Numbered from the stretch's first letter, positions 18,853-26,980 are shown. The stretch is DNA of 50,757 nt from an uncultured bacterium (GCA_903831805.1 CAIKZD010000006.1:1-50757); one strand, 5' to 3'. Numbers and translations: made by a program. The notes: generated from the sequence alone by a model not told the origin.

Positions 18853-20598
18853 ATGGATTATAATCTTGTCACAAATTTGAAGACTTGTTATGTAGATATC
18901 TCACCCCTTCTATATTATTCTCATATACCTACGGCGATAGTGGCCCTTATCATTGGTTTTTTTGTTTTTTGGAAAGATAGTCGTTCTTTGATTAGTAATA
19001 TTTTATTATTTATTGCTGTCGGTTTCGCTTTGTGGTCAGCTTCTGATTTGGTTATCTGGATCAATCCCGATAGTAGTAAAATAATGTTTTTGTGGTCATG
19101 GATAAATTTGTTGGAGATGTTAATTTCTGTGGCGACTTTGTATTTTTCTTATGTTTTTCTCGAAGAGAAGGACGTTTCATTTAAATTTAAATTATTCTTT
19201 GGAATCTTATTGGCGACTTTTATAATGTTTATTCCTACCAGACTTAATCTGGTAGCCTTTAATTACGATAACTGCGAATCTGTTCAGGGGTTGCTAATCA
19301 ACTACTATCATATTTTGGAGGCATTTTTTTCAGTGTGGCTTCTTGTGTATTTGATAAGGAAAATGTGGACTGTCAAAAAGATAGATGAAAGAAAAAAAGC
19401 AGTTTATTTATCCTTGGGAGTTACTTCGTTTTTATTTTCATTTTCAGGTACTAATATCATTAGTAGTATAACTACGAGATGGGAACTTCTGCAGTATGGC
19501 TTGTTCGGCATGGTTGTTTTCATGGGCTTTTTAGCTTATCTGATTGTTAAATTTAAGGCTTTTCACATTAAAATGTTGGGGGCGCAGGCGCTGGTGGTGG
19601 CTATCGTCTCCCTAGTTGGCGCACAGTATTTTTTTACACCGTTTACCGATGTTACTAATATAATTCTGATCAGCGTTACGGTTTTTGCAGCAGCGGTACT
19701 GGGTATTTGGTTAGTGAAGTCGGTTAAGATGGAAGTGGAGCGCAAAGAACAGCTCCAGCGTATGTCTGATTCTCTGGCCTTTGCCAATGATAAACTTAGG
19801 GTGAACAACACCAAGCTGGAGAAAATCGATGCGACCAAGACTGATTTCATCAACATCGCTTCGCATCAATTGCACAAGGTGCCGACGCCGATTAAGGGAT
19901 ATTTGTCGCTGCTTCTGGAAGGATCATATGGGAAGATTTCGGCGGAGCAGCGCCGAGTGCTGGAAAATATTAATTTTGCCAATAACCGCCAGATCAGCCT
20001 GGTGGATGATCTCTTGAATGTATCGCGCATGGAATCCGGCAAAATCAAGCTGGATTTCGAAAAAGAACATCTGGAAACCATTTGCCAGGAAGCGTATGAG
20101 GCCCTTGCGCCGGCTGCCAAAGAAAAAGGGCTTAAATTCAGCTGGGTCCATCCTAAGAAGGCTTTGCCTAAACTCATTATGGATAAAGGCAAGATCTTTG
20201 AAGCTATTTTCAATTTTGTCGATAACGCGATAAAATATACACCGAAGGGAAAAGTGGATCTGCAGGTCGAGCTGGATGCGGCGTCTCACTATGAAAAGCA
20301 GATAGGAGATGATGATCAGAAAGAAGCTTTGACCGGACCGGTAGTGCGCTTGACAATAGTTGACACCGGGGCGGGAATCGCCAAGGAAAATATTCCCTAT
20401 CTCTTCGTCAAGTTTTCCAGAAGAGATACAGCCAAGCTGAATATCGAAGGCACCGGCTTGGGACTGTATGTGGTGAAGCTGATGATCGAGGCGCATGGTG
20501 GTCGCACATGGGCGGAATCGGAGGGTGAAGGGAAGGGGTCGAAATTCATCATCGAGATTCCTGTTGAGCAGCCCGAACATGTCAGTGTGAAAAAATAA
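18853..20598 (+). CDS. Multi-span sensor histidine kinase
   Basis: The N-terminal half (residues 1-290) has eight or nine membrane helices of the 7TM-kinase kind. A short coiled linker follows, then the kinase core. The His box is SHQLHKVPTPIKGY with His338. The usual HxLRTP pattern is altered, with Pro one residue later. N box VDNAIKYTP, G1 DTGAGI and G2 GTGLGLYVV are intact, so ATP binding seems sound. Base composition changes along the gene: the sensor half is AT-rich like the preceding three genes, and the part from about 19560 is like the bulk of the window. A receiver gene follows after 49 bp and is the probable partner. Confidence 0.9.
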   Translation: MDYNLVTNLKTCYVDISPLLYYSHIPTAIVALIIGFFVFWKDSRSLISNILLFIAVGFALWSASDLVIWINPDSSKIMFLWSWINLLEMLISVATLYFSYVFLEEKDVSFKFKLFFGILLATFIMFIPTRLNLVAFNYDNCESVQGLLINYYHILEAFFSVWLLVYLIRKMWTVKKIDERKKAVYLSLGVTSFLFSFSGTNIISSITTRWELLQYGLFGMVVFMGFLAYLIVKFKAFHIKMLGAQALVVAIVSLVGAQYFFTPFTDVTNIILISVTVFAAAVLGIWLVKSVKMEVERKEQLQRMSDSLAFANDKLRVNNTKLEKIDATKTDFINIASHQLHKVPTPIKGYLSLLLEGSYGKISAEQRRVLENINFANNRQISLVDDLLNVSRMESGKIKLDFEKEHLETICQEAYEALAPAAKEKGLKFSWVHPKKALPKLIMDKGKIFEAIFNFVDNAIKYTPKGKVDLQVELDAASHYEKQIGDDDQKEALTGPVVRLTIVDTGAGIAKENIPYLFVKFSRRDTAKLNIEGTGLGLYVVKLMIEAHGGRTWAESEGEGKGSKFIIEIPVEQPEHVSVKK

Positions 20599-20647
20599 TT
20601 GTAAGAATAAAATTTAGCCTAATTTAATTTAACTTAATTTAATATTT

Positions 20648-21040
20648 ATGTTAAAAATAGTGATAGTCGAAGATGATCCGATGATTTCTGAAATCTTTCA
20701 GCGAAAATTTTCCGAGTCAGGGTTCGAAGTTTTTTTAGCGGGGGATGGCAAGCAAGCGTTGGAAGTCATAAAGACCCATGGCATTAATATTGTTCTCTCT
20801 GATTTGATCATGCCGGAGATGGGTGGCTTTGAGTTGACCAAGACTTTGCGCAGCGGAGGATACGATCCGAACATCAAAATCATTATCATTAGTAATTTGA
20901 TCGATAGTCTTGAGAACGCCATCGAATTGGGCGCTAATGGTTTTCTGGCCAAGTCCGCCTACACGCCGACGGAAATGGTTGGTAAGGTCAAGGAATTACT
21001 TGGCATGCCAGCTCAAGAACCGCAAGTATCGCAAGAATAA
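20648..21040 (+). CDS. Receiver-only response regulator
   Basis: A 130-residue single receiver domain. It has the acidic pair in VIVEDDPM, phospho-Asp in IVLSDLIMPEMGGF (near residue 52), the Ser in IIISN and the conserved Lys in FLAKSAY. The C-terminal tail is short and polar. There is no output domain. It forms a pair with the kinase at 18853, and a terminator closes the unit before the tRNA cluster. This is the second kinase/receiver-only pair in the window. Confidence 0.92.
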   Translation: MLKIVIVEDDPMISEIFQRKFSESGFEVFLAGDGKQALEVIKTHGINIVLSDLIMPEMGGFELTKTLRSGGYDPNIKIIIISNLIDSLENAIELGANGFLAKSAYTPTEMVGKVKELLGMPAQEPQVSQE

Positions 21041-21067
21041 TTATCCCAATATTCCAGTCACCAAAAA

Positions 21068-21091
21068 AACAAGCTGTGAAGCTTGTTTTTT
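21068..21091 (+). terminator. Terminator after the response regulator
   Basis: A 7-bp stem AACAAGC / GCTTGTT with a 6-nt loop followed by a T run. It stands between the regulator and the convergent tRNA genes. Confidence 0.7.
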
Positions 21092-21094
21092 GAA

Positions 21095-21170
21095 TGGTGC
21101 GCCCGGCAGGAGTCGAACCTACAACCCCTTGTTCCGAAGACAAGTGCTCTATCCATTGAGCTACGGGCGC
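21095..21170 (-). tRNA. tRNA-Arg (anticodon TCG)
   Basis: A full cloverleaf can be folded: acceptor GCGCCCG with CGGGCGC, discriminator A and an encoded CCA (plus strand TGG at 21095-21097). The anticodon loop CTTCGGA gives TCG, reading CGA and probably CGG. It is the last of four tRNAs on this strand. Confidence 0.93.
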
Positions 21171-21195
21171 GTATTATTTGTGAAATCTGCAGAGG

Positions 21196-21268
21196 GGCGG
21201 CTACTGGGAGTCGGACCCAACTTCCCGGTACCACAAACCGGTGTCTTAACCGATAGACGATAGCCGCC
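21196..21268 (-). tRNA. tRNA-His (anticodon GTG)
   Basis: Acceptor GCGGCTA pairs with TAGCCGC. An extra G at -1 faces C73, the histidine identity pair. The anticodon loop TTGTGGT gives GTG. No CCA is encoded. The T loop reads TCCGACT, with C at position 55 where T (pseudouridine) is normal. Confidence 0.88.
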
Positions 21269-21305
21269 CCTCTATAGACTTTTCAATCAATGATAAAATG
21301 TCTTG

Positions 21306-21378
21306 TGCGCCCACCGGGACTCGAACCTGGGACCGTTTGCTTAAGAGGCAACTGCTCTACCAACTGAGCTATGGGCGC
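21306..21378 (-). tRNA. tRNA-Lys (anticodon CTT)
   Basis: Acceptor GCGCCCA pairs with TGGGCGC, discriminator A, no encoded CCA. The anticodon loop CTCTTAA gives CTT. The 27-43 pair is a mismatch (G/A); the rest is regular. Confidence 0.92.
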
Positions 21379-21391
21379 GTATTAATTTGTG

Positions 21392-21464
21392 TGCGCCGGG
21401 CAGGAATCGAACCTGCGACCAATAGCTTAGAAGGCTACTGCTCTATCCACTGAGCTACCGGCGC
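21392..21464 (-). tRNA. tRNA-Arg (anticodon TCT)
   Basis: Acceptor GCGCCGG pairs with CCGGCGC, discriminator A, no encoded CCA. The anticodon loop CTTCTAA gives TCT, reading AGA/AGG. It is the first tRNA after the promoter at 21491-21519. Confidence 0.94.
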
Positions 21465-21490
21465 ATGATTGGTCGCGCGGACACTATGAA

Positions 21491-21519
21491 ATACTAGCGT
21501 ATTCAGTGGTTCTCGTCAA
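21491..21519 (-). promoter_or_regulatory. Promoter of the four-tRNA cluster
   Basis: The minus strand reads TTGACG (21519-21514), 17-bp spacer, TAGTAT (21496-21491). Predicted start near 21484, about 20 nt before tRNA-Arg(TCT). It lies just beyond the stop of the VanW gene. Confidence 0.65.
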
Positions 21520-21523
21520 TCTT

Positions 21524-22837
21524 TTAGAGGCCATGCGCTTTTTTGTAAATATCCCATTCGTTTTGAGACCATTTTTGCGGTTTTTCGGTGATGAGTGGTG
21601 ATGCAGCGCCAGTTGAATCGGGATGCGGATAGTGGGAAGGGGAATTATAGGCACTGTTAAAAATATCGTTTTGAATCAATTTTCCGTCTTTGTCATAGAC
21701 TTCTTGGGTGAAAGTGGCTTTCATGGAACCGTCCGGATTATGCTCCAATATTTTTGGCCCGATTACATTAGTTTTCCGACCGTCCGAAGTGCCATAAAAA
21801 TCAAAAAATAATTTTGTCCCTTCAATTCTGTTTTCAACGAGAATATACCCCGGCGTATTATTGATGAAGCGCAAATCCGGACGGGGGATGTACACCGTCG
21901 AATCCATGCCTTGCGGATTATAATAGCCGACTGGATAAGCGTGTGGCGTTCGGGCGGTAATTTTCAAGCCGGAGTAGATGGCTGCACGAAAAGCCGTCGT
22001 GGACACTTGGCAGATGCCTCCGCCAAATTGCAATTCGGTCGCATTGCCGACAATCGAAAGTTCCGGCCGGTAGCCATGCTGCGCGTCCACGTCGCCCAGA
22101 TTTTGAATAAAAGAAAACTCTTCCCCAGGCTTGATTAGTACGCCATTAAATTGTTGGAGGGCCCTTTTGATGTTAAAGATCCGGTTCACCGGCGAACCAC
22201 GGAAATCAGAAACGCCTTCTCCGACGAGGGTATTGATGCCGAGGTTTTCGATGGAATCAGTGGACACAATGGGGTCAGTTTTTTTGACCGGTAGCGTGAG
22301 GGTAACGCTGAAATCGCCGCGATTGATATAGTCGGTCAAAATTTGGGCACTTTGGTCCATGTCTAATTGGACGCCCGGACTGCTCAAAGAGAAGGTGGAC
22401 ACTTTGCCATCAGCCATTTGCAACTTAGCATCGACTGCAGCAGTGTCAGTCTTGGCTGCTAAATTTTGCAAAAAAGTTTGCAGATTATTTTCATCAAGCG
22501 CGCGCGTATAGGCTTTTTGTAGGTGACCATAAAGGTCGTAAGGAAAAACCAAGTGGCAAGTCAGAGATTTCTTATACAGGCAAAAGTCCGGATTTTCTAT
22601 CTCGGAACGATATTTTTGGTTGGGAGAAAGCTTGGCGGTTTCATCAATCAAGCTTAGGAGGTCCGAAGGAGAGAAAGGATAGGCCGTGCCATTGACGGAT
22701 AAGGTCAAATCGGTGGGAATTTTGTCCGGCGAAAAGGCTTGCGAAAAATCACCTGCCATACCATTGCCGGTTGCTGCGGCCGTAGGCAAAGCCCAAAATA
22801 GACAAAATAAAACTGGTAAAAATTTGGATATTTTCAT
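21524..22837 (-). CDS. Secreted VanW-domain protein
   Basis: A 437-residue exported protein. ATG 22837 opens a signal peptide (Lys, hydrophobic core, likely cut after TAAA). The first 200 residues form a peptidoglycan-binding-like domain. The second part is a VanW domain, recognised by RGSPVNRIFNIKRA, LIKPGEEFSFIQNLG and ELQFGGGICQVSTTAFRAA. VanW proteins occur with cell-wall genes; their reaction is not established. The frame is open back to 22891, but those 18 residues would spoil the signal peptide. The gene ends close to the tRNA promoter. Confidence 0.9.
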   Translation of the reverse strand: MKISKFLPVLFCLFWALPTAAATGNGMAGDFSQAFSPDKIPTDLTLSVNGTAYPFSPSDLLSLIDETAKLSPNQKYRSEIENPDFCLYKKSLTCHLVFPYDLYGHLQKAYTRALDENNLQTFLQNLAAKTDTAAVDAKLQMADGKVSTFSLSSPGVQLDMDQSAQILTDYINRGDFSVTLTLPVKKTDPIVSTDSIENLGINTLVGEGVSDFRGSPVNRIFNIKRALQQFNGVLIKPGEEFSFIQNLGDVDAQHGYRPELSIVGNATELQFGGGICQVSTTAFRAAIYSGLKITARTPHAYPVGYYNPQGMDSTVYIPRPDLRFINNTPGYILVENRIEGTKLFFDFYGTSDGRKTNVIGPKILEHNPDGSMKATFTQEVYDKDGKLIQNDIFNSAYNSPSHYPHPDSTGAASPLITEKPQKWSQNEWDIYKKAHGL

Positions 22838-22941
22838 GTATAAAATATAGCATAAAACAGGGGAAAAGGTAATGTATGGAATTTTTTGCAATTTTACGAT
22901 CTATCAATTTTTTGGTATAAGTTATTTTAAGGTAGTGTTAC

Positions 22942-22983
22942 GCGAACGGTCCGCCTGCGCTGGTGCTTAGGCGAACAGTCCGC
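22942..22983. repeat. Short direct repeat
   Basis: GCGAACGGTCCGC (22942-22954) and GCGAACAGTCCGC (22971-22983) differ at one base and stand 16 bp apart in the gap between the VanW and Hsp20 genes. This may be a remnant of a dispersed repeat. Confidence 0.5.
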
Positions 22984-22996
22984 TGGCTGGGAACAA

Positions 22997-23023
22997 AAAA
23001 CACGAGAAAGGTTCTCGTGTTTT
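22997..23023 (-). terminator. Terminator of the hsp20 gene
   Basis: A perfect 12-bp stem (22997-23008 with 23012-23023) and 3-nt loop, ending in T on the minus strand, 25 bp after the hsp20 stop. Confidence 0.8.
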
Positions 23024-23047
23024 GAAGGTATGAATTTCAAATAAGCA

Positions 23048-23620
23048 CTAGAATCCCCGCACTTGGATCTTTTTCGTGCGGGTGTTGTCGGCTTTGGGCA
23101 TTTTGATGGTCAGGATGCCGTTTTTCATGGAAGCTTCAATCTTGTCGGCCAGGACATCGATTGGCAAAATGATGGAACGGGAGAAGCTGCCCCAATAACA
23201 TTCTTGATAATAGTAGTTTTCTTCGCCCACTTCGTCGTCCTGTTTTCTTTCACCGCGGATGGTGATCATGTCGTTTACGATGCTGACATCCAGATCTTCC
23301 GGTTTCACGCCGGCAATGGTGGATTTGATGACCACATCGTTGTCAGTCTGGTAGACATCAATGGTCAGTTGCCCTTCGCCATCTTCTGAAGGGGCGGAGA
23401 AAGCGGCTTCTTCACGATGCGCGCGGCGCGGGGTGGAATTGAAAAGCACTTCGGTTTGGGTGTCTTCGGAATAGATTTCCGGCGAGGTGAAGTTCCGCTC
23501 TCGCTCAAAGGTGTTTTCCATCTCATCCTCTTCCTCAATTCTTTTGGCCCCAGTCAATTTTTCGAAAAAAGATTTTTTAACTTTCGTCATATAAATATTT
23601 TGTTTTATCTTATTACTCAC
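23048..23620 (-). CDS. Small heat-shock protein (Hsp20/alpha-crystallin)
   Basis: An ATP-independent holdase that binds unfolding proteins. The alpha-crystallin domain spans about residues 84-190: it opens with LTIDVYQTDNDVVIKSTIAGVKPEDL and has GERK and NGILTIKMPK, the usual signature. Before it lies an acidic, disordered N-terminal region rich in Glu and Ser, longer than usual. The start is GTG 23620 or ATG 23590 (180 residues). The promoter TTGCCA-17-TATACT would leave a leader of about 3 nt for the former and about 34 nt for the latter, so the ATG cannot be excluded. The C-terminal IxI/V motif is weak. Confidence 0.9.
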   Translation of the reverse strand: MSNKIKQNIYMTKVKKSFFEKLTGAKRIEEEDEMENTFERERNFTSPEIYSEDTQTEVLFNSTPRRAHREEAAFSAPSEDGEGQLTIDVYQTDNDVVIKSTIAGVKPEDLDVSIVNDMITIRGERKQDDEVGEENYYYQECYWGSFSRSIILPIDVLADKIEASMKNGILTIKMPKADNTRTKKIQVRGF

Positions 23621-23630
23621 TTCTATTTAA

Positions 23631-23659
23631 AGTATAATTTAATTCTTTTGGCTTGGCAA
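23631..23659 (-). promoter_or_regulatory. hsp20 promoter inside the upstream gene's 3' end
   Basis: On the minus strand TTGCCA (23659-23654), 17-bp spacer, TATACT (23636-23631). It overlaps the last codons of the PrsW-like gene. No CIRCE-type repeat is visible. Confidence 0.6.
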
Positions 23660-24214
23660 GGAAGCTTTGGCCGGGGGCATTTTTAGGGCTAAAAAACAGA
23701 GAAAAATGACGAAGAGCGGGAGGCCAAGAATCAGCCAAAAGCTCAAAGAAAAAAGCACTAATAGATTGAAAGCCAGATGGGTAAAAAGGGCCAAGAGGAA
23801 AAAGAAAAAAATGACGGCCCGAAAACCGATTTTCTTGGAAAAGTAATAACCAAAAATGCCGGCGGTGGCCGAGTGGATGAGGAGCAGGCCTAGATATGAC
23901 AGCAAAATTTCTTGCGACAGCCGGGGATTGTCGGCAAAATTGAGCAGGATCTCCGGCAGGGCGAAACCCAGTCCAAAGCAGAGCGCGCGGGTGAAAATAT
24001 TTTTTTTGTCCGAACTGTTCTGCAAAAGTTTTCCAATGAGAAGCAGCGAAAAAAGTTCTTCGATGAAAACTCCTATCGGCATAAACCAGGCGGGGGCGGC
24101 AGGCGCGGCCACCGCACTGAGCGGGGTAACAAAAATCAGGGCCACCGATTCTAAGGCTAGTGCGCCGAGCGCGGCGAGCATCCCCCAAAAAAGCATTTTT
24201 AATTTTTCAGTCAT
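23639..24214 (-). CDS. PrsW-like membrane protein
   Basis: A 191-residue integral membrane protein with about six helices. FIEELFSLLLIGKLL (EE pair followed by Lys), LLLIHSATAGIFGYYF and FTHLAFNLLV, at the expected spacing, resemble the EExxK and two His motifs of the PrsW/CPBP intramembrane protease group. Proteolytic activity is an inference. It starts in a 4-bp ATGA overlap with tsaD, so the two are coupled. The overlapping frame at 23613-24188 has a Pro/His/Arg-rich composition and is rejected. Confidence 0.75.
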   Translation of the reverse strand: MTEKLKMLFWGMLAALGALALESVALIFVTPLSAVAAPAAPAWFMPIGVFIEELFSLLLIGKLLQNSSDKKNIFTRALCFGLGFALPEILLNFADNPRLSQEILLSYLGLLLIHSATAGIFGYYFSKKIGFRAVIFFFFLLALFTHLAFNLLVLFSLSFWLILGLPLFVIFLCFLALKMPPAKASLPSQKN

Positions 24215-25314
24215 TGGTTTTTTAATTTTAAATTAGCGTCCGTTTCTAAATTTTTCCAATTATCTTGCCAACTATTTTTATCCTGCGTGGCGTGGTAGCG
24301 AAAATGAGCTGCGGCGCCAATCATGGCGGCGTTGTCGCCGGAATATTTTATATCGGGTAAAACGCAATTCACATTTTCTAGTTCTGCCGCCACTTTGGCC
24401 GCTAAACATTTACGCAATTCCATATTGGCGCTCACCCCGCCCGCCAGCATCACGGTCTTGACGCCGTATTTTTTGGCGGCGGCCATGGTTTTTTTAGTGA
24501 GCACTTCCACCGTGGCCGCTTGGAATTCAGCCGCCAATTCAGTGACTAATAGTTCTTTCTTATCACTCGGCAAATTCTTGCTCAGACTTCTGAATTTATA
24601 TAGCACTGCCGTCTTTAGTCCTGAGAAGGAAAAATTAAAATCCTTGGAATTAATCATAGGACGAGGAAGAGATAATTTCGAATTTTCTAACCCCGATTTT
24701 ATTCTAAATTCTAAATTCGAAATTCTAAATTCTTCGGCGATAGCCGAGATCGCTGGTCCGCCGGGATAGCCTAAGTCTAAAATTCTGGCCACTTTGTCGA
24801 AAGCTTCTCCGGCCGCGTCGTCCAGCGTCTCGCCCACAATTTCATAATCCAAATGCTTTTTCATGAGCACCAGTTGTGTATGTCCGCCGGAAACCACCAG
24901 ACATAAGATCGGAAATGTAATCTCCTCAGTTTTGGTTTGATGAATAAAATTGGCGTAGATGTGTCCTTCGATATGATGGATGCCAATTAGTGGTACCTGC
25001 CAGAGATAGCTTAATGTTTTGGCTGCGCCTACCCCGACGAGCAGGGCCGGGATGAGCCCAGGACCGTTGGTGACGGCGATAAGGGAAATATCGCTTTGGT
25101 TTACGCTGGCTTCTCGGAGCGCTTGTTCTACGACCGGCAGCATATTTTTCAAATGTTCACGCGCCGCCAGATTGGGCACGACGCCGCCCCACTTGGCATG
25201 CAGGGCGACTTGCGAAGAGACTACGTCAGAGAGCAGCGAAAAACCGGCAGCCGTGCTTTCTAGGACGGCGGCGGCGGTTTCATCGCAAGAAGTTTCAAGA
25301 GAGAGGATAAACAT
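24211..25314 (-). CDS. tsaD: tRNA threonylcarbamoyladenosine transferase TsaD
   Basis: TsaD transfers the threonylcarbamoyl group to A37 of ANN-reading tRNAs, with TsaB/E partners that are not in this window. The 367 residues show ILSLETSCDETAAAVL at the N-terminus, the metal-binding HIEGHIYANF, VVSGGHTQLVL, and the LAGGVSANMELRK and YSGDNAAMIG blocks. ATG 25314 is preferred over TTG 25320. An insertion of about 20 residues before LPRPM is encoded by an AT-rich repeat (24701-24733). It keeps the frame and falls in a loop that varies in the family. Confidence 0.96.
   Translation of the reverse strand: MFILSLETSCDETAAAVLESTAAGFSLLSDVVSSQVALHAKWGGVVPNLAAREHLKNMLPVVEQALREASVNQSDISLIAVTNGPGLIPALLVGVGAAKTLSYLWQVPLIGIHHIEGHIYANFIHQTKTEEITFPILCLVVSGGHTQLVLMKKHLDYEIVGETLDDAAGEAFDKVARILDLGYPGGPAISAIAEEFRISNLEFRIKSGLENSKLSLPRPMINSKDFNFSFSGLKTAVLYKFRSLSKNLPSDKKELLVTELAAEFQAATVEVLTKKTMAAAKKYGVKTVMLAGGVSANMELRKCLAAKVAAELENVNCVLPDIKYSGDNAAMIGAAAHFRYHATQDKNSWQDNWKNLETDANLKLKNQ
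24701..24733. repeat. In-frame AT-rich repeat inside tsaD
   Basis: Tandem copies of an octamer close to CTAAATTC with an inverted variant (GAAATTC). Read on the minus strand they encode a FRISNLEFRI-type peptide absent from well-known TsaD proteins, so this looks like a repeat inserted in frame. Confidence 0.6.
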
Positions 25315-25410
25315 AAGCAAAGTTATAGGTTAGCCGGCGGTTCGCGGATTTTCTAATAGTATAGTATCATTATTATATTGAAATACAAACTATAATTTTC
25401 AGTATTAACA

Positions 25411-26022
25411 ATGCTTGAAAACAAATCCAAAATTGAATTGACCGACAACGAGCTGGTGCAAATCGTGCGGGATAGGGATGCGGAAAGATACGCCGAACTG
25501 ATCGATAGATATCAGGGTAAGCTTTTTGCCTATCTATACCGTTTGACTGGTGCCCGCGAAGAAACGGAAGATCTATTACAAGATGTTTTCATCAAGGCCT
25601 TTAAAAATCTCCACAGCTATGACACTGAGCGGAAGTTTTCTTCCTGGATCTATCGCATCGCACACAATGAGGCAGTCAATCATATCAAACGGCGCGCCCT
25701 CAAGCGCTTTATCCCGTGGGAAGATATTACGGCGACCAAAGATATACTGGTCATGTCCAGTTCGGCCGAAGGGGCGGACACGGCGCAGATCAGAGAAGAA
25801 ACCCGGACGGAAGTGGATGAGGCCATTAACCGTTTGCCTTTCAAGTATAAGCAAGTGTTGACCCTGCGCTATTATTCGGATAAATCATACGAAGAAATCA
25901 GTGAGATTCTCGGGAAACCGATCAACACTGTCGGGACCCTCATCAATCGGGCTAAGAAAAAAATGGCGGCTGAAATTGAAAAAAATAATCAGAGAAATAA
26001 TAATAAGGGCAAAAAGATATGA
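25411..26022 (+). CDS. ECF-type RNA polymerase sigma factor
   Basis: A 203-residue sigma-70 family protein with only regions 2 and 4. Region 2 is YRLTGAREETEDLLQDVFIK to IAHNEAVNHIKRR (about residues 22-92). Region 4 is INRLPFKYKQVLTLRYY and SYEEISEILGKPINTVGT (about 140-190), the DNA-binding helix-turn-helix. It would direct polymerase to alternative promoters. TATAAT at 25391-25396 gives a leader of under ten nucleotides. The stop overlaps the next gene by four bases, a typical sigma/anti-sigma arrangement. Confidence 0.92.
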   Translation: MLENKSKIELTDNELVQIVRDRDAERYAELIDRYQGKLFAYLYRLTGAREETEDLLQDVFIKAFKNLHSYDTERKFSSWIYRIAHNEAVNHIKRRALKRFIPWEDITATKDILVMSSSAEGADTAQIREETRTEVDEAINRLPFKYKQVLTLRYYSDKSYEEISEILGKPINTVGTLINRAKKKMAAEIEKNNQRNNNKGKKI

Positions 26023-26705
26023 ACAATGACAACGCAGGCCGGAGGGAGAAGGATATGAAAGCGCAGGTGATGGCGGATATCAAACAGAAAAAGATCAAAA
26101 TGCGGAGGCGCCTTATTTTTGTCATGGAAAAACTCGGCTTAAAAGGAGCTCTTTTGGCCATGCTTCTTCTCGGCGCGGTCTTGGTCAGTCTCATTTTTCA
26201 TTTCATCGCGCATATCCGCCTGGAGAAATTCTTAACTTTGGGTTTCCCCGGCACCCGGATTTTCTTTATGACTTTGCCCTACGACTACTTCCTCTTTTTT
26301 GCTTTGGCGATCGTTCTCGCGATCTATTTCGCCAATCGTCTGGAATTGTTCTGTGGAAAATGCGAGCATACGGAAGCTTTCATCGTTTGGTTTTCCTTGG
26401 GCGCCCTGGTCCTGGGCATTTTTTTCGGAATGTTGGGGGTGGGCGGTTCTTTGGGCGGCTGGTCGCGTAACAAAATTCCGCCCGCCGCCGCTATCCACGG
26501 AAAAATTAAGAGTTTTATGGATAACGAAGTAACAGTGGTAGATGAAGATGGAGAAGTAGTAAAAGTTTTTCTGCCCAGCTCCAGTGTTCCGCCTAAGCGA
26601 GATGATTTTATTGAAGATAAATTCCTGCGGGCCGTGGGCACCCGCGACAAGCATGACCCATTCATTTTCCACGCCGACAGAGTGCGCTGTTGTGATGATG
26701 ATTAG
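26019..26705 (+). CDS. Membrane protein coupled to the ECF sigma factor
   Basis: A 228-residue protein with a charged cytoplasmic N-terminus (about 35 residues), four membrane helices (about residues 42-66, 78-105, 122-145 and nearby), and a C-terminal soluble beta-rich domain with GKIKSFMDNEVTVVDEDG, an OB-like pattern. It overlaps the sigma gene by ATGA. By position it could be the anti-sigma factor, but no zinc anti-sigma HxxxCxxC motif is present; CGKC alone is seen. Family unknown. Confidence 0.7.
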   Translation: MNNDNAGRREKDMKAQVMADIKQKKIKMRRRLIFVMEKLGLKGALLAMLLLGAVLVSLIFHFIAHIRLEKFLTLGFPGTRIFFMTLPYDYFLFFALAIVLAIYFANRLELFCGKCEHTEAFIVWFSLGALVLGIFFGMLGVGGSLGGWSRNKIPPAAAIHGKIKSFMDNEVTVVDEDGEVVKVFLPSSSVPPKRDDFIEDKFLRAVGTRDKHDPFIFHADRVRCCDDD

Positions 26706-26712
26706 TACGGGA

Positions 26713-26741
26713 TTGACCAAATATTTTTTTCATGTTAGAAT
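26713..26741 (+). promoter_or_regulatory. Promoter of tRNA-Glu
   Basis: TTGACC (26713-26718), 17-bp spacer, TAGAAT (26736-26741). The transcript leader contains a small GTGCC / GGGCAC hairpin before the tRNA. Confidence 0.6.
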
Positions 26742-26803
26742 CTTTTTGATGTCTGAAATAAGCGTGCCTGCCTCGGGCACTCTATTTATTCACAAAAAAA
26801 CAT

Positions 26804-26879
26804 GCCGCGTTCGTCTAGTCCGGTCCAGGACGCCAGGTTTTCATCCTGGAAATCATGGGTTCGAATCCCATACGCGGTA
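26804..26879 (+). tRNA. tRNA-Glu (anticodon TTC)
   Basis: Acceptor GCCGCGT with ACGCGGT (the 1-72 pair is G-T), anticodon arm CCAGG / CCTGG with loop TTTTCAT giving TTC, T loop TTCGAAT, discriminator A. No CCA is encoded. Confidence 0.94.
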
Positions 26880-26889
26880 CACGCCTAGA

Positions 26890-26913
26890 AACTTCCTAAT
26901 GGGGGAGTTTTTT
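26890..26913 (+). terminator. Terminator of tRNA-Glu
   Basis: Stem AACTTCC / GGGAGTT with a 6-nt loop and a T6 run. Confidence 0.65.
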
Positions 26914-26980
26914 GTTTTGCCAAAAGTTTCATCCAGGCGTAAACTGAAAATGTGTATAATAATTTGAACATAAAAACACT

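Noticed and set aside
23613-24188. A 191-codon frame overlapping the PrsW-like gene
   Set aside because: Pro/His/Arg/Phe-rich shadow in another frame; the frame at 23639-24214 has regular membrane helices and the ATGA link to tsaD.
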